DNA from: Williamwhitmania sp035530955
GTDB lineage: Bacteria > Bacteroidota > Bacteroidia > Bacteroidales > Williamwhitmaniaceae
Direction: 5' to 3'
DNA length: 20,750 nt
Assembly (NCBI GenBank): GCA_035530955.1
Contig: DATKTT010000110.1
Span: forward strand, 1 to 20,750
Within the stretch, counting starts at the first letter, position 1. Each line of letters begins with the position of its first letter. Positions 8,381 to 16,137 of this stretch are shown here, one piece after another. The notes under the pieces are model-generated. The model searched no databases. It was not told the DNA's origin and saw only the letters and a list, made by a program, of their open reading frames with translations. Made by a program: the position numbers and the translations under genes.

Positions 8381-9316
8381 ATGAAAATTACTGTTATTGG
8401 AGCAGGAAACGTTGGAGCCACTTGTGCAAACGTACTTGCGCAAAAAGAACTAGCCAACCAAGTTGTTCTGCTCGACATTGCGGAGGGGGTTGCCGAGGGT
8501 AAATCGCTCGACATATGGCAAACATCTTCGGTAACCAACTTTGATTCCCGAATTATTGGCGTTACCAACGACTATTTGGCAACCAAGGGATCCAGTGTGG
8601 TGGTTATCACCTCTGGTGTTCCGCGTAAGCCTGGTATGTCGAGAGGCGATCTGATCTCAACTAATGCTAAGATTGTTAAGGATGTTACCGAAAAAGTGGT
8701 GAAGTATTCCCCAACAGCAATTATTGTTGTGGTGTCGAATCCTCTCGATGTAATGACCTACGTGGCCTACCTCTCAGCGCACAAAAAACCTTGTGAGGTA
8801 TTTGGTATGGCCGGAATTCTTGACTCGGCTCGCTACAAGGCCTTTATTGCCGACGCGCTGGACGTGTCGCCTCGCGATGTAAGTGCATTGCTGCTCGGTG
8901 GCCATGGTAACAGTATGGTGCCGCTGGTACGCTACACCTCGGTTGGTGGTATTCCGGTTACCCAGCTGCTCGATAAGGTGGTGTTGGATAAAATTGTTGA
9001 TCGTACTCGAAACGGAGGAGGAGAGCTGGTTAAGCTAATGGGGACATCGGCTTGGTATGCTCCTGGTGCAGCGGCTGCCATGATGGTTGAGGCAATTGTG
9101 CGTGACCAACGTCGCATTTTACCCGTATGTGCATACCTCAATGGCCAGTATGGCCTCTCCGATATTTATATGGGGGTTCCCGTAAAGCTGGGTAAGCGTG
9201 GTATTATCGATATTATTGAAATTGACCTCAACGATGAGGAGCGCGGCATGTTAAATGACTCTGCCAAGGAGGTTACTGACCTTATGAAAGAGTTGGATAC
9301 GATGAAGCTTTTCTAG
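8381..9316 (+). CDS. Malate dehydrogenase, first tandem copy (divergent)
   Basis: This 311-residue cytosolic enzyme belongs to the LDH-like (type 3) malate dehydrogenases, which interconvert malate and oxaloacetate with NAD. The dinucleotide fold is clear: GxGxxG at residues 7-12 and Asp32, which favours NAD over NADP. Substrate residues Arg82, Arg88, Asn120 and Arg151 and the proton acceptor His175 are all present. Two positions differ from the usual family pattern and from the second copy: Gly89 replaces Asp in the SRDDL motif, and Asn177 replaces Asp in the HGD motif after the catalytic His. The protein also lacks the short C-terminal tail of copy 2. It is probably still an active 2-hydroxyacid dehydrogenase, but its activity or substrate may have shifted. 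A strong terminator follows 22 bp downstream, so it is transcribed apart from copy 2. Confidence 0.9.
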   Translation: MKITVIGAGNVGATCANVLAQKELANQVVLLDIAEGVAEGKSLDIWQTSSVTNFDSRIIGVTNDYLATKGSSVVVITSGVPRKPGMSRGDLISTNAKIVKDVTEKVVKYSPTAIIVVVSNPLDVMTYVAYLSAHKKPCEVFGMAGILDSARYKAFIADALDVSPRDVSALLLGGHGNSMVPLVRYTSVGGIPVTQLLDKVVLDKIVDRTRNGGGELVKLMGTSAWYAPGAAAAMMVEAIVRDQRRILPVCAYLNGQYGLSDIYMGVPVKLGKRGIIDIIEIDLNDEERGMLNDSAKEVTDLMKELDTMKLF

Positions 9317-9338
9317 TAGGGGATATGTTTTTCTGGGG

Positions 9339-9368
9339 CGAGACACCACCACGGTGTCTCGTTTTTTT
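9339..9368 (+). terminator. Intrinsic terminator after mdh copy 1
   Basis: A perfect 9-bp stem (9339-9347 with 9353-9361) with loop ACCAC is followed directly by seven T (9362-9368). Confidence 0.9.
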
Positions 9369-9683
9369 GTTCCTACCAATTGCCAATTGAATCCGGATTA
9401 TTCACTCGTTTGCGGTCTTAAATAAAGTTAAAGTGAACTCCATTGGGTTGAAAGGTGAAATTATTGTTATTTCTTTAACATTCGAAAAACTTTTTTTCAC
9501 GAGTCACGTTAATACCATAGTTTCACAATAATTATTAAGGAGATATTCCGAAACCCGCATGATTGTTTTAAATACAACCGACCTGTTTTTGGCGGTGTGC
9601 TCGGTAAAGCTAAACAAGCGTGAGCATTATGAAGAATCAGTTGTGTGAGGTTCCAAGCATCCTTAAACTAAAATTTTTTACAG
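9369..9683. other. 315-bp spacer between the two mdh copies
   Basis: This AT-rich stretch presumably holds the promoter of the second mdh, but I see no box that matches TAnnTTTG with a spaced -33 element. A 29-codon open frame starts at ATG 9559 and ends in TGA at 9648. An AAGGAG stretch lies near 9537, too far upstream (about 16 bases) to be its usual ribosome site. A weak stem TGCTC/GAGCA lies inside this frame. No RNA gene or repeat is evident. Confidence 0.4.
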
Positions 9684-10646
9684 ATGAAAGTTACAGTAGT
9701 TGGTGCAGGGAACGTTGGAGCCACATGTGCTCATGAAATTGCGCGTAAGGAACTTGCTCGGGAGTTGGTTCTAGTTGATGTAAAGGAAGGTCTTACTCTG
9801 GGTAAGGCGTTGGATATGTGGCAAACATCTTCGGTTCAGGGATTTAATACCCGAATAACTGGGGTGACAACCGACTTTTCCAAGACGGCAAACTCTGAGG
9901 TAGTGGTTATTACTTCCGGTATTCCTCGTCGGCCGGGCATGAGCCGCGACGACCTGATCGACATCAACGCTCGTATAGTTAAGGAGGTTACCGAGGGCAT
10001 TGTGGCCTACTCTCCCAACGCTAAAATTATTGTCGTTACCAACCCTCTGGACGTAATGACCTACGCGACCTTTTTGGCGGCAAAAATCCCGTCGAACCGG
10101 GTATTTGGAATGGCCGGTATTCTTGATGCGGCTCGTTACAAAGCCTTTCTCGCTGAGGCGTTGAACATTTCTCCTCAAAGCATCCATGCAATTCTCATGG
10201 GCGGTCATGGAGACAGCATGGTGCCGCTGCCACGCTACACCACCGTTTCGGGAATTCCAATTACCGAGCTTATCGATCCTGAAACGCTGAACAAAATTAT
10301 TGACCGTACCCGTAAAGGTGGAGGAGAGCTGGTTGAACTGATGGGAACTTCGGCCTGGTATGCTCCGGGAGCCGCCGTGTCGCAGATGGTGGAGGCCATT
10401 GTGCGCGATCAACGCAGAGTATTTCCGGTATGTGCTGCTCTCAATGGGGAGTATGGCCTCAAGGATTTACATATTGGCGTCCCAGTGGTACTTGGGAAGA
10501 ATGGTGTGGAGCGAATAATTGAGCTTAAGCTGAACGATGGTGAGATGGAGTTGCTCCAAAAGAGTGCCCTCGACGTCAAAAAAATAATGAAGGTGCTCGA
10601 TAACCTAAACATTTTTGAAGAGCGTTACGGATCTGATACTTTATAG
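9684..10646 (+). CDS. mdh: Malate dehydrogenase, second tandem copy (canonical)
   Basis: This 320-residue NAD-dependent malate dehydrogenase of the LDH-like type works in the TCA cycle. It keeps every family signature: GxGxxG at 7-12, Asp32 for NAD, Arg82 and Arg88 in PRRPGMSRDDL, Asn120 in VVTNPLD, Arg151 in ILDAARYKAF, and His175 and Asp177 in GGHGDSMVPL. It aligns with copy 1 almost without gaps and the two share long identical stretches (for example LMGTSAWYAPGAA), so they arose by duplication. It has a nine-residue C-terminal extension (EERYGSDTL) not present in copy 1. As the more conserved copy it is the likelier main TCA-cycle enzyme. The symbol mdh is used on this basis. Confidence 0.95.
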   Translation: MKVTVVGAGNVGATCAHEIARKELARELVLVDVKEGLTLGKALDMWQTSSVQGFNTRITGVTTDFSKTANSEVVVITSGIPRRPGMSRDDLIDINARIVKEVTEGIVAYSPNAKIIVVTNPLDVMTYATFLAAKIPSNRVFGMAGILDAARYKAFLAEALNISPQSIHAILMGGHGDSMVPLPRYTTVSGIPITELIDPETLNKIIDRTRKGGGELVELMGTSAWYAPGAAVSQMVEAIVRDQRRVFPVCAALNGEYGLKDLHIGVPVVLGKNGVERIIELKLNDGEMELLQKSALDVKKIMKVLDNLNIFEERYGSDTL

Positions 10647-10663
10647 CAATAACTTGCTTTTTA

Positions 10664-10696
10664 GAAGGCTCGGAGTAGTTTATATTCCGAGCTTTT
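10664..10696 (+). terminator. Probable intrinsic terminator after mdh copy 2
   Basis: A 7-bp stem GCTCGGA/TCCGAGC (10668-10674 with 10686-10692), extendable through wobble pairs, with an 11-base loop, is followed by a short T-run. The tail is weaker than that of copy 1. Confidence 0.65.
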
Positions 10697-10720
10697 ACAT
10701 TTTACCAGTATGGCTTGCAT

Positions 10721-10751
10721 TTAGGTTTATTCAAAAAATATCATAAATTTG
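10721..10751 (+). promoter_or_regulatory. Bacteroidota-type promoter of secDF
   Basis: TAAATTTG at 10744-10751 is a perfect match to TAnnTTTG. Exactly 19 bp upstream is TTAG (10721-10724), one mismatch from TTTG. Transcription would begin near 10758, leaving a leader of about 45 bases before the secDF ATG. Confidence 0.6.
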
Positions 10752-10802
10752 CGCCTTACTTTAGAAATCTCGAATTTCGGAAATCTATAAATTCTAAATC
10801 AA

Positions 10803-13800
10803 ATGCAGAATAAAGGCGCCTTTCAGCTATTAGCTATTGTTTTCGCTCTTGTTTGCGTATACCAGCTCTCTTTTACCTTTATGGCAAAGATGGTGGAAAG
10901 CAAAGCCAAGGATTCTCCTATGGGCGAAAAAGCTTATCTCGATTCAATCTCCACCAAAGGAGTTTACAACTTTCTTTGGCTCAAGGACTTTACCTACAAG
11001 GAGTGTACGGAGAGGGAACTTAACCTTGGTCTGGACCTAAAGGGTGGTATAAATGTAACCTTGGAGGTTTCGGAGGCAGATATCATTCGGTCACTTTCTA
11101 ACTTTAGCACCGACAGCATCTTTAATAAGGTGATGAAGATTGCTATGGTAGAGCACGCAAATGGGCAGAAAGATTTTGTTTCACTATTTGTTAATGCCTG
11201 GAATAAAGTTGTGCCCAACGACAGGCTGGCACGAATATTTGCAACTTTCGAGCTGAAAGATAAGATTAACCCCACCTCCACCAACGGACAGGTAGAGACG
11301 GTTATCCGTCAAGAGGTTGACGATGCCATTTCCAACTCGTACAATGTAATTAGAAATCGTATCGACCGTTTTGGCGTTGCACAGCCTAACATTCAACGTC
11401 TCGAAAATTCGGGCCGAATTTTGGTTGAGCTTCCAGGTGCCAAAGATCCTGGGCGTATCAGAAAGTTGCTCCAGGGAACTGCCAACCTTGAGTTTTGGGA
11501 AACATACGAGAACTCCGAGATATATCCATTTATGATTTCGGCCAACTCTAAGCTCAGGGAGCTGGCGTCTGCAAAATTGTCGAATGCACCAAAGGAAGAA
11601 TCTAGCAAGGACGAGGTTACCAAGGAGGTTAATAAGAAGGAAACTCAAGCCGCTGATACTACCAATAAGCTTATTTCTGCGGTTCAGCAATCTCAAGATA
11701 CCACTGCAAAGAGCGCTAGCGAGGAAGCTTTCGCAAGTGAGAATCCTCTGTTCAAGGTATTACGGCCTGCTGTAGGACAGCAGGGACCATTCCCCGGACC
11801 ATCAGTTGGTATTGCTGAGGCTGGCGATACCGCAAGGGTGGATGCTTATATGGCAATGCCTCAAATTAAGGCACTGTTCCCGCACGATGTTAAATTTCTG
11901 TGGATGGTTAAACCGGTGGAGGCAAATGGCAACACCTACTCATTGATAGCCATTAAGATTTCCACCCGCGATGGCCGTGCACCGTTGGACGGTGGCGTTA
12001 TTACTGATGCTAGAGAAGAATTTGGCAACTCTAGTGGTGGGCGAGCTCAGGTAGCCATGTCGATGAATGCTACCGGATCAAAAGTTTGGGCCCGCTTAAC
12101 CGCTGATAACAAGGGGCGTTGCATTGCCATTGTGCTCGACAACTACGTTTATTCCGCTCCAGTGGTGAACGATGAGATTACCGGAGGTAATTCTCAAATT
12201 TCAGGCAATTTCAGCATAGAGGAGGCAAAAGACTTAGCAAACGTATTGAAGTCGGGTAAGCTACCTGCTCCTGCTCGTATTATTCAAGAGGCAATTGTAG
12301 GGCCTTCACTTGGCCAAGCAACCATCAACTCCGGTATGTGGAGTTTCTTTATGTCGTTCATGTTGATTATGGTCTACATGGTTGTTTACTATAGCCGCAG
12401 AGGTGGATTTATTGCCGACGTTACCTTAATATTTAACCTCTTCTTCCTAATTGGTGTTCTTGCATCATTTGGTGCCGTTTTAACCTTGCCGGGTATTGCG
12501 GGTATTGTGCTTACCATGGGTATGGCAGTTGATGCTAACGTACTTATCTTTGAGCGTATTCGTGAGGAGATTCGTGCGGGTAAAGGTGTTAACCTTGCAA
12601 TTGCCGATGGACACAAGCATGCGCTTTCGGCTATTGTCGACGGGAACATGACAACCCTTATTACGGCTCTTATTCTTTACGTTTTTGGATCGGGTCCAAT
12701 CCGCGGATTTGCAACTACCCTTGCAATAGGTATTGTAACTTCGCTATTTGCGGCATTAATTATTTCTCGTTTAATGATCGAGTTTTATGTTGCAAAGGGA
12801 TTTAAGATAACATTCTCTACTAAACTTTCGGAAACAGCCTTCACCAAGGTTCGTATTAAGTTTATTGAATGGCGTAAGTATGCTTACGGAATGAGTATTA
12901 CCTTTTTGGTAATTATTGCCATATCGCTTATTGTTCGTGGCTTAAACCCTGGCATTGACTTTACTGGCGGTCGTTCATTCGTTGTTAAGTTTGATAAACC
13001 GGTTCAATCTACAGAAGTTGCCATTACTTTAGAGAAAGTATTTGGTGAAGCGCCTGAGGTAAAGACCTATGGTTCCAATAAGGAGGTAAAGATTACCACC
13101 AAATATCGTATCAATGAAAATGGTCCTACCGTGGATGATGAGGTTGATATGAAGCTGTATGAGGGTTTAAAGACCTATTTACCGCAAGGCACTACTTTCG
13201 CAACGTTTGATACTGCTAATAAGATAAGTTCCGACAAGGTTGGCCCAACCATAGCGAAGGATATCAGAAAGGACGCTATTATTGCTGTTATGTTTGCACT
13301 TTTGGCCATTTTCATATACATCTTCCTTCGATTCCGGAATGTTACCTATGGCGTTGGTGCTATTGTTTCTCTTGCTCACGATGCAATTATGGTTATTGGT
13401 GTTTACACCTTGTTCTACCATAGAGTATCGTTCCCACTTGAGGTAGATCAGTCGTTTATTGCTGCGGTGCTTACAATTATTGGTGCTTCTGTTTACGATA
13501 CGGTAATTATCTTCGACCGAATCAGGGAGTATACACATTTGTATCCAAAGCGCGAGCGTAAGGATGTTCTTGATGATGCTATGAACCATACGTTAGGTCG
13601 TACTTTCAGTACCTCTTTCACTACCTTTATAGTTCTTATCCCTATGTTCTTCTTAGCAGGACAAGGTATCCAAGGTTTCATCTTTGGATTAATGGTAGGT
13701 ATCTTCTTTGGTAGTTTCTCTTCGGTATTCGTTGCGGCTCCTGTTGCTTACGACCTTTCTCGTTGGAGAGAAAAAAGAGCACTTAAGAAAGCTGAGTATA

Positions 13801-13808
13801 AAAAGTAG
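10803..13808 (+). CDS. secDF: Protein translocase subunit SecDF (SecD-SecF fusion)
   Basis: This 1001-residue inner-membrane protein joins SecD and SecF, which use proton motive force to help pull proteins through SecYEG. The SecD half has an N-terminal membrane segment (about 6-28), the conserved LGLDLKGGINV motif (75-85), a large periplasmic region, and a membrane block from about residue 512 that contains the proton-path Asp577 (GMAVDANVLIFERIREE). The SecF half begins near 687 with a membrane segment, then GIDFTGGRSFVVKF (from 717), then a second membrane block with Asp899 (VYDTVIIFDRIRE). Between about residues 250 and 330 is a low-complexity Lys/Glu/Thr/Ser-rich insert, which makes this SecD part longer than the E. 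coli protein. The gene has its own promoter and terminator and stands alone. Confidence 0.97.
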   Translation: MQNKGAFQLLAIVFALVCVYQLSFTFMAKMVESKAKDSPMGEKAYLDSISTKGVYNFLWLKDFTYKECTERELNLGLDLKGGINVTLEVSEADIIRSLSNFSTDSIFNKVMKIAMVEHANGQKDFVSLFVNAWNKVVPNDRLARIFATFELKDKINPTSTNGQVETVIRQEVDDAISNSYNVIRNRIDRFGVAQPNIQRLENSGRILVELPGAKDPGRIRKLLQGTANLEFWETYENSEIYPFMISANSKLRELASAKLSNAPKEESSKDEVTKEVNKKETQAADTTNKLISAVQQSQDTTAKSASEEAFASENPLFKVLRPAVGQQGPFPGPSVGIAEAGDTARVDAYMAMPQIKALFPHDVKFLWMVKPVEANGNTYSLIAIKISTRDGRAPLDGGVITDAREEFGNSSGGRAQVAMSMNATGSKVWARLTADNKGRCIAIVLDNYVYSAPVVNDEITGGNSQISGNFSIEEAKDLANVLKSGKLPAPARIIQEAIVGPSLGQATINSGMWSFFMSFMLIMVYMVVYYSRRGGFIADVTLIFNLFFLIGVLASFGAVLTLPGIAGIVLTMGMAVDANVLIFERIREEIRAGKGVNLAIADGHKHALSAIVDGNMTTLITALILYVFGSGPIRGFATTLAIGIVTSLFAALIISRLMIEFYVAKGFKITFSTKLSETAFTKVRIKFIEWRKYAYGMSITFLVIIAISLIVRGLNPGIDFTGGRSFVVKFDKPVQSTEVAITLEKVFGEAPEVKTYGSNKEVKITTKYRINENGPTVDDEVDMKLYEGLKTYLPQGTTFATFDTANKISSDKVGPTIAKDIRKDAIIAVMFALLAIFIYIFLRFRNVTYGVGAIVSLAHDAIMVIGVYTLFYHRVSFPLEVDQSFIAAVLTIIGASVYDTVIIFDRIREYTHLYPKRERKDVLDDAMNHTLGRTFSTSFTTFIVLIPMFFLAGQGIQGFIFGLMVGIFFGSFSSVFVAAPVAYDLSRWREKRALKKAEYKK

Positions 13809-13833
13809 TTTCTAAAAAGCTATATTTCAGTTG

Positions 13834-13862
13834 AAACCCCGACTAATCATCGGGGTTTCTTC
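13834..13862 (+). terminator. Intrinsic terminator after secDF
   Basis: A perfect 9-bp stem AAACCCCGA/TCGGGGTTT (13834-13842 with 13850-13858) with a 7-base loop lies 25 bp after the secDF stop. The T-rich part is mostly in the stem, followed by CTTC. Confidence 0.75.
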
Positions 13863-13872
13863 ATTGTATACA

Positions 13873-13903
13873 TTCGCTGGTTCATCTAAAATGGCTATCT
13901 TTC
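13873..13903 (+). promoter_or_regulatory. Candidate promoter for lolD-DUF2400-trmN6 operon
   Basis: TATCTTTC (13896-13903) is one mismatch from TAnnTTTG. TTCG (13873-13876), one mismatch from TTTG, lies 19 bp upstream. Transcription would start just before the ATG at 13921, which supports that start over the in-frame ATG at 13891. Confidence 0.35.
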
Positions 13904-13920
13904 GCCATAACTTTTTTGCC

Positions 13921-14589
13921 ATGATAATTACTGCGCAGGGGATTGAAAAATCTTTTGGAAGTTTAAAGGTGCTCAAGGGAATAGATCTTCAGGTTGAGGA
14001 AAATAAGCTGGTGTCCATTGTGGGGCCATCCGGCGCGGGGAAGACAACTTTTCTCCAGATTATGGGCACTCTATCAAATCCAGACAAAGGGAAGGTGTTC
14101 ATCGGAGGCACTGATATTACCAAGCTGAACTCGTCATCCTTGGCTTTGTTTCGAAATCAAAAGCTGGGTTTTGTGTTCCAGTTCCACCACCTACTTCCCG
14201 AATTTACTGCACTCGAAAATATCTGCATACCTGCCTATATTGCCGGTACCAGAAAAAACAGTGCTGAGAAACGAGCAAATGAGCTACTTGCTTTTTTAGG
14301 TTTAAGCGAACGTGCATCCCATAAACCCACTGAATTGTCGGGTGGTGAGCAGCAGCGCGTTGCCGTTGCTCGGGCTCTGATTAATAATCCGGCAGTGATT
14401 TTTGCTGATGAACCATCGGGCAATCTTGACACAGCTAATAAGCAGGAGCTGCACAGACTATTTTTTCAGCTGAGAGATGAATTTGGTGTTACCATTGTTG
14501 TTGTTACGCACGATACGGAGTTGGCGGATAGTTCCGATGTTGTTTTCACCATGGTTGATGGGGTAATCTCCAATGCTAGACACAGCTAA
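13921..14589 (+). CDS. lolD: LolD-like lipoprotein-releasing ABC transporter ATPase
   Basis: This 222-residue cytoplasmic ATPase is of the LolD/MacB-ATPase class; LolD powers the LolCE complex that frees lipoproteins from the inner membrane. Motifs: Walker A GPSGAGKT (35-42), Q-loop Gln87 (FVFQFHHLLPEF), signature LSGGEQQRVAVARAL (from 139), Walker B VIFADEP (159-165) and His197 (VVTHD). I chose the ATG at 13921 because family members begin almost directly with the first strand (MIITAQGIEKSF). In-frame codons further upstream reach into the secDF terminator. Its partner permease genes are not in the window. It could also serve another MacB-type permease, such as the ATPase-less one at 516-1883, so the symbol is a best fit. 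Its last 17 bases overlap the next gene. Confidence 0.85.
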   Translation: MIITAQGIEKSFGSLKVLKGIDLQVEENKLVSIVGPSGAGKTTFLQIMGTLSNPDKGKVFIGGTDITKLNSSSLALFRNQKLGFVFQFHHLLPEFTALENICIPAYIAGTRKNSAEKRANELLAFLGLSERASHKPTELSGGEQQRVAVARALINNPAVIFADEPSGNLDTANKQELHRLFFQLRDEFGVTIVVVTHDTELADSSDVVFTMVDGVISNARHS

Positions 14590-15355
14590 TTCACGGAAGG
14601 TTAAGCAGCTGCTTGATAGTCGCTTAGATGCATATTTAGCACCTGAGTTTATACAGCACGACCCTGTTCAAATTCCCCATCTATTTCGAAATAAGGAGGA
14701 TATTGAAATTGCCGGTTTGCTTGCTGCTACCATTTCATGGGGGCAGCGGAAGTCCATAATTGTGGGAGCAAAACGCATTATTTCCCTTATGGATAGCGCC
14801 CCATTTGATTTCGTACAAAATCACACCCCTGCCGATTTAAGGAGGCTCCAAGGGTTTGTTTACCGAACCTTTAATGGTAGCGATCTAGTCGCATTTATTG
14901 GTCAGCTTCAGGGAATATATCATCATTCAGGTGGGCTTGAAGCTGTTTTTTCCTCCGGTTTTAAGCGTGGTGGAATTGTGGGTGCGCTGTCGGAATTTAG
15001 GGCAAAAATGTTGGCAGGTATTGGCGATTCTCACATGGCCAAACATGTGGCCAATGTTGATAAAGGATCGGCTTGTAAACGGTTGAATATGTTTTTGCGA
15101 TGGATGGTTCGATCCGATGCTAGCGGTGTTGATTTTGGCTTATGGAATCAAATACCAGCAGGTGCTCTGGCTATACCTCTAGACGTAAACACGGCGTTAG
15201 CATCACGAATGTTAGGCTTGCTTACTCGGAAGCAGAACGATTGGCGCGCCGTTGTTGAGCTAACGGAGCAGCTTCAAAAGTTTGATCCTATTGACCCTAT
15301 TAAGTATGATTTTGCCCTTTTCTCCATAGGTCAGAGCAAAGATTATCCATTGTAA
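14573..15355 (+). CDS. DUF2400 / TIGR02757 family protein of unknown function
   Basis: This 260-residue protein belongs to the uncharacterised DUF2400/TIGR02757 family, common in Bacteroidota. The recognisable pattern is HDPVQIPHLF (29-38), EIAGLLAATISWGQRKSI (45-62), a Lys/Arg-rich helix KRLNMFLRWMVR (169-180), DFGLW (187-191), IPLDVN (201-206) with RMLGLL (212-217), and a C-terminal FDPIDPIKYDFALFSIG (237-253). The mostly helical make-up, and the IPLDVN element followed by a helix, resemble the catalytic Asp region of HhH-GPD DNA glycosylases (compare PVDVH in OGG1). That likeness is my inference. No signal peptide or membrane segment is seen. It starts 17 bases inside the lolD gene and trmN6 begins 2 bases after its stop, so translation of all three is likely coupled. 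Confidence 0.85.
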   Translation: MLDTANSRKVKQLLDSRLDAYLAPEFIQHDPVQIPHLFRNKEDIEIAGLLAATISWGQRKSIIVGAKRIISLMDSAPFDFVQNHTPADLRRLQGFVYRTFNGSDLVAFIGQLQGIYHHSGGLEAVFSSGFKRGGIVGALSEFRAKMLAGIGDSHMAKHVANVDKGSACKRLNMFLRWMVRSDASGVDFGLWNQIPAGALAIPLDVNTALASRMLGLLTRKQNDWRAVVELTEQLQKFDPIDPIKYDFALFSIGQSKDYPL

Positions 15356-15357
15356 GC

Positions 15358-16068
15358 ATGTCGTCATTTCGTTTTAAACAGTTTACCATCACCCAGCAGA
15401 ATGTTCCCATGAAGGTTAATACCGACGGGGTGCTCCTTGGGGCGTGGGCCGATGTTGATAATGCGTCTACAATTTTAGATATTGGAACTGGCACGGGCGT
15501 TATTGCCCTAATGCTAGCTCAGCGCAATTTAACCGCACTTGTCGACGCCGTAGAGATAGATCAACAGGCTGTTGCAATTGCAGAACAAAATATAGCAAAC
15601 TCACCATGGAGCGAACGAATCGCTGTGATTGGGTCCAGTTTTCAAGCGTATGCCGATAGCTCTACATTGAAATATAACCTCATAGTGTCCAACCCTCCTT
15701 TTTTTCTTAGCGCATTAAAATCGCCCAGTCAAAGCAGAAATTTGTCTAGGCATGCCGACATTTTACCCTACGAAGCATTACTGGAGGGTGTTGATAAGCT
15801 TTTAGCGGAAACAGGCGTTTTCGCAGGCGTTTTCCCCTATGCAGAGTCGAACGTATTTATTGCCCTAGCCGTTAACTTTGGGCTTTACTGCCGACGAAAG
15901 ATATACGTTCAAACCGTTTCCGGAGGCCGGATTAAGAGGGTTCTGCTTGAGCTATCAAGGGAAAGGGTTACACCAATGGAGGGTAATTTAGCAATCGAAG
16001 AGCACGGTGGGAATGGGTATACTGCCGATTATCGCAATCTTACAAAAGACTTTTACCTCGCATTTTAA
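15358..16068 (+). CDS. trmN6: tRNA1(Val) (adenine(37)-N6)-methyltransferase, TrmN6/YfiC-like
   Basis: This 236-residue SAM-dependent methyltransferase is of the TrmN6 (YfiC) type, which in E. coli makes m6A at position 37 of tRNA1(Val). The N-terminal segment FRFKQFTITQQNVPMKVNTDG is typical of the family up to its VNTDGVLLGAW motif (residues 20-30). The SAM-binding loop is DIGTGTGVIAL (41-51), with an acidic residue at the end of strand 2 (Glu66 in VEID). The amino-methylating motif NPPFF is at 112-116, and Arg-His at 130-131 lies where the family has a conserved RH. Length is close to the E. coli protein (about 245). It is the last gene of the lolD-DUF2400-trmN6 group and runs into a hairpin shared with the convergent gene. 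Confidence 0.9.
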   Translation: MSSFRFKQFTITQQNVPMKVNTDGVLLGAWADVDNASTILDIGTGTGVIALMLAQRNLTALVDAVEIDQQAVAIAEQNIANSPWSERIAVIGSSFQAYADSSTLKYNLIVSNPPFFLSALKSPSQSRNLSRHADILPYEALLEGVDKLLAETGVFAGVFPYAESNVFIALAVNFGLYCRRKIYVQTVSGGRIKRVLLELSRERVTPMEGNLAIEEHGGNGYTADYRNLTKDFYLAF

Positions 16069-16107
16069 TCTTGAAGCAGCTGTATCGGAGGCCGTTTCTT
16101 TGAGTGG

Positions 16108-16137
16108 TAAAAAAAGAGGCTGAAATTCAGCCTCTTT
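16108..16137. terminator. Bidirectional terminator between trmN6 and saccharopine dehydrogenase gene
   Basis: A perfect inverted repeat, AAAGAGGCTG/CAGCCTCTTT (16113-16122 with 16128-16137), has a 5-base loop. On the - strand it is followed by a run of seven T, a strong terminator for the saccharopine dehydrogenase gene, whose stop codon overlaps it by one base. On the + strand its tail is weaker. Confidence 0.85.

Noticed and set aside
9771..10412. 213-codon open frame antisense to the second mdh
   Set aside because: It lies wholly inside a well-conserved coding gene on the other strand and its protein shows no domain pattern.
11184..11696. 170-codon open frame antisense to secDF
   Set aside because: It is opposite a clearly coding, conserved stretch; length alone is not evidence.
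13831..13920. Longer N-terminus for the LolD-like ATPase, starting at TTG 13831 or ATG 13891
   Set aside because: The TTG lies at the secDF terminator hairpin, and both add residues not expected before the first strand of the ATPase fold; ATG 13921 fits the family.
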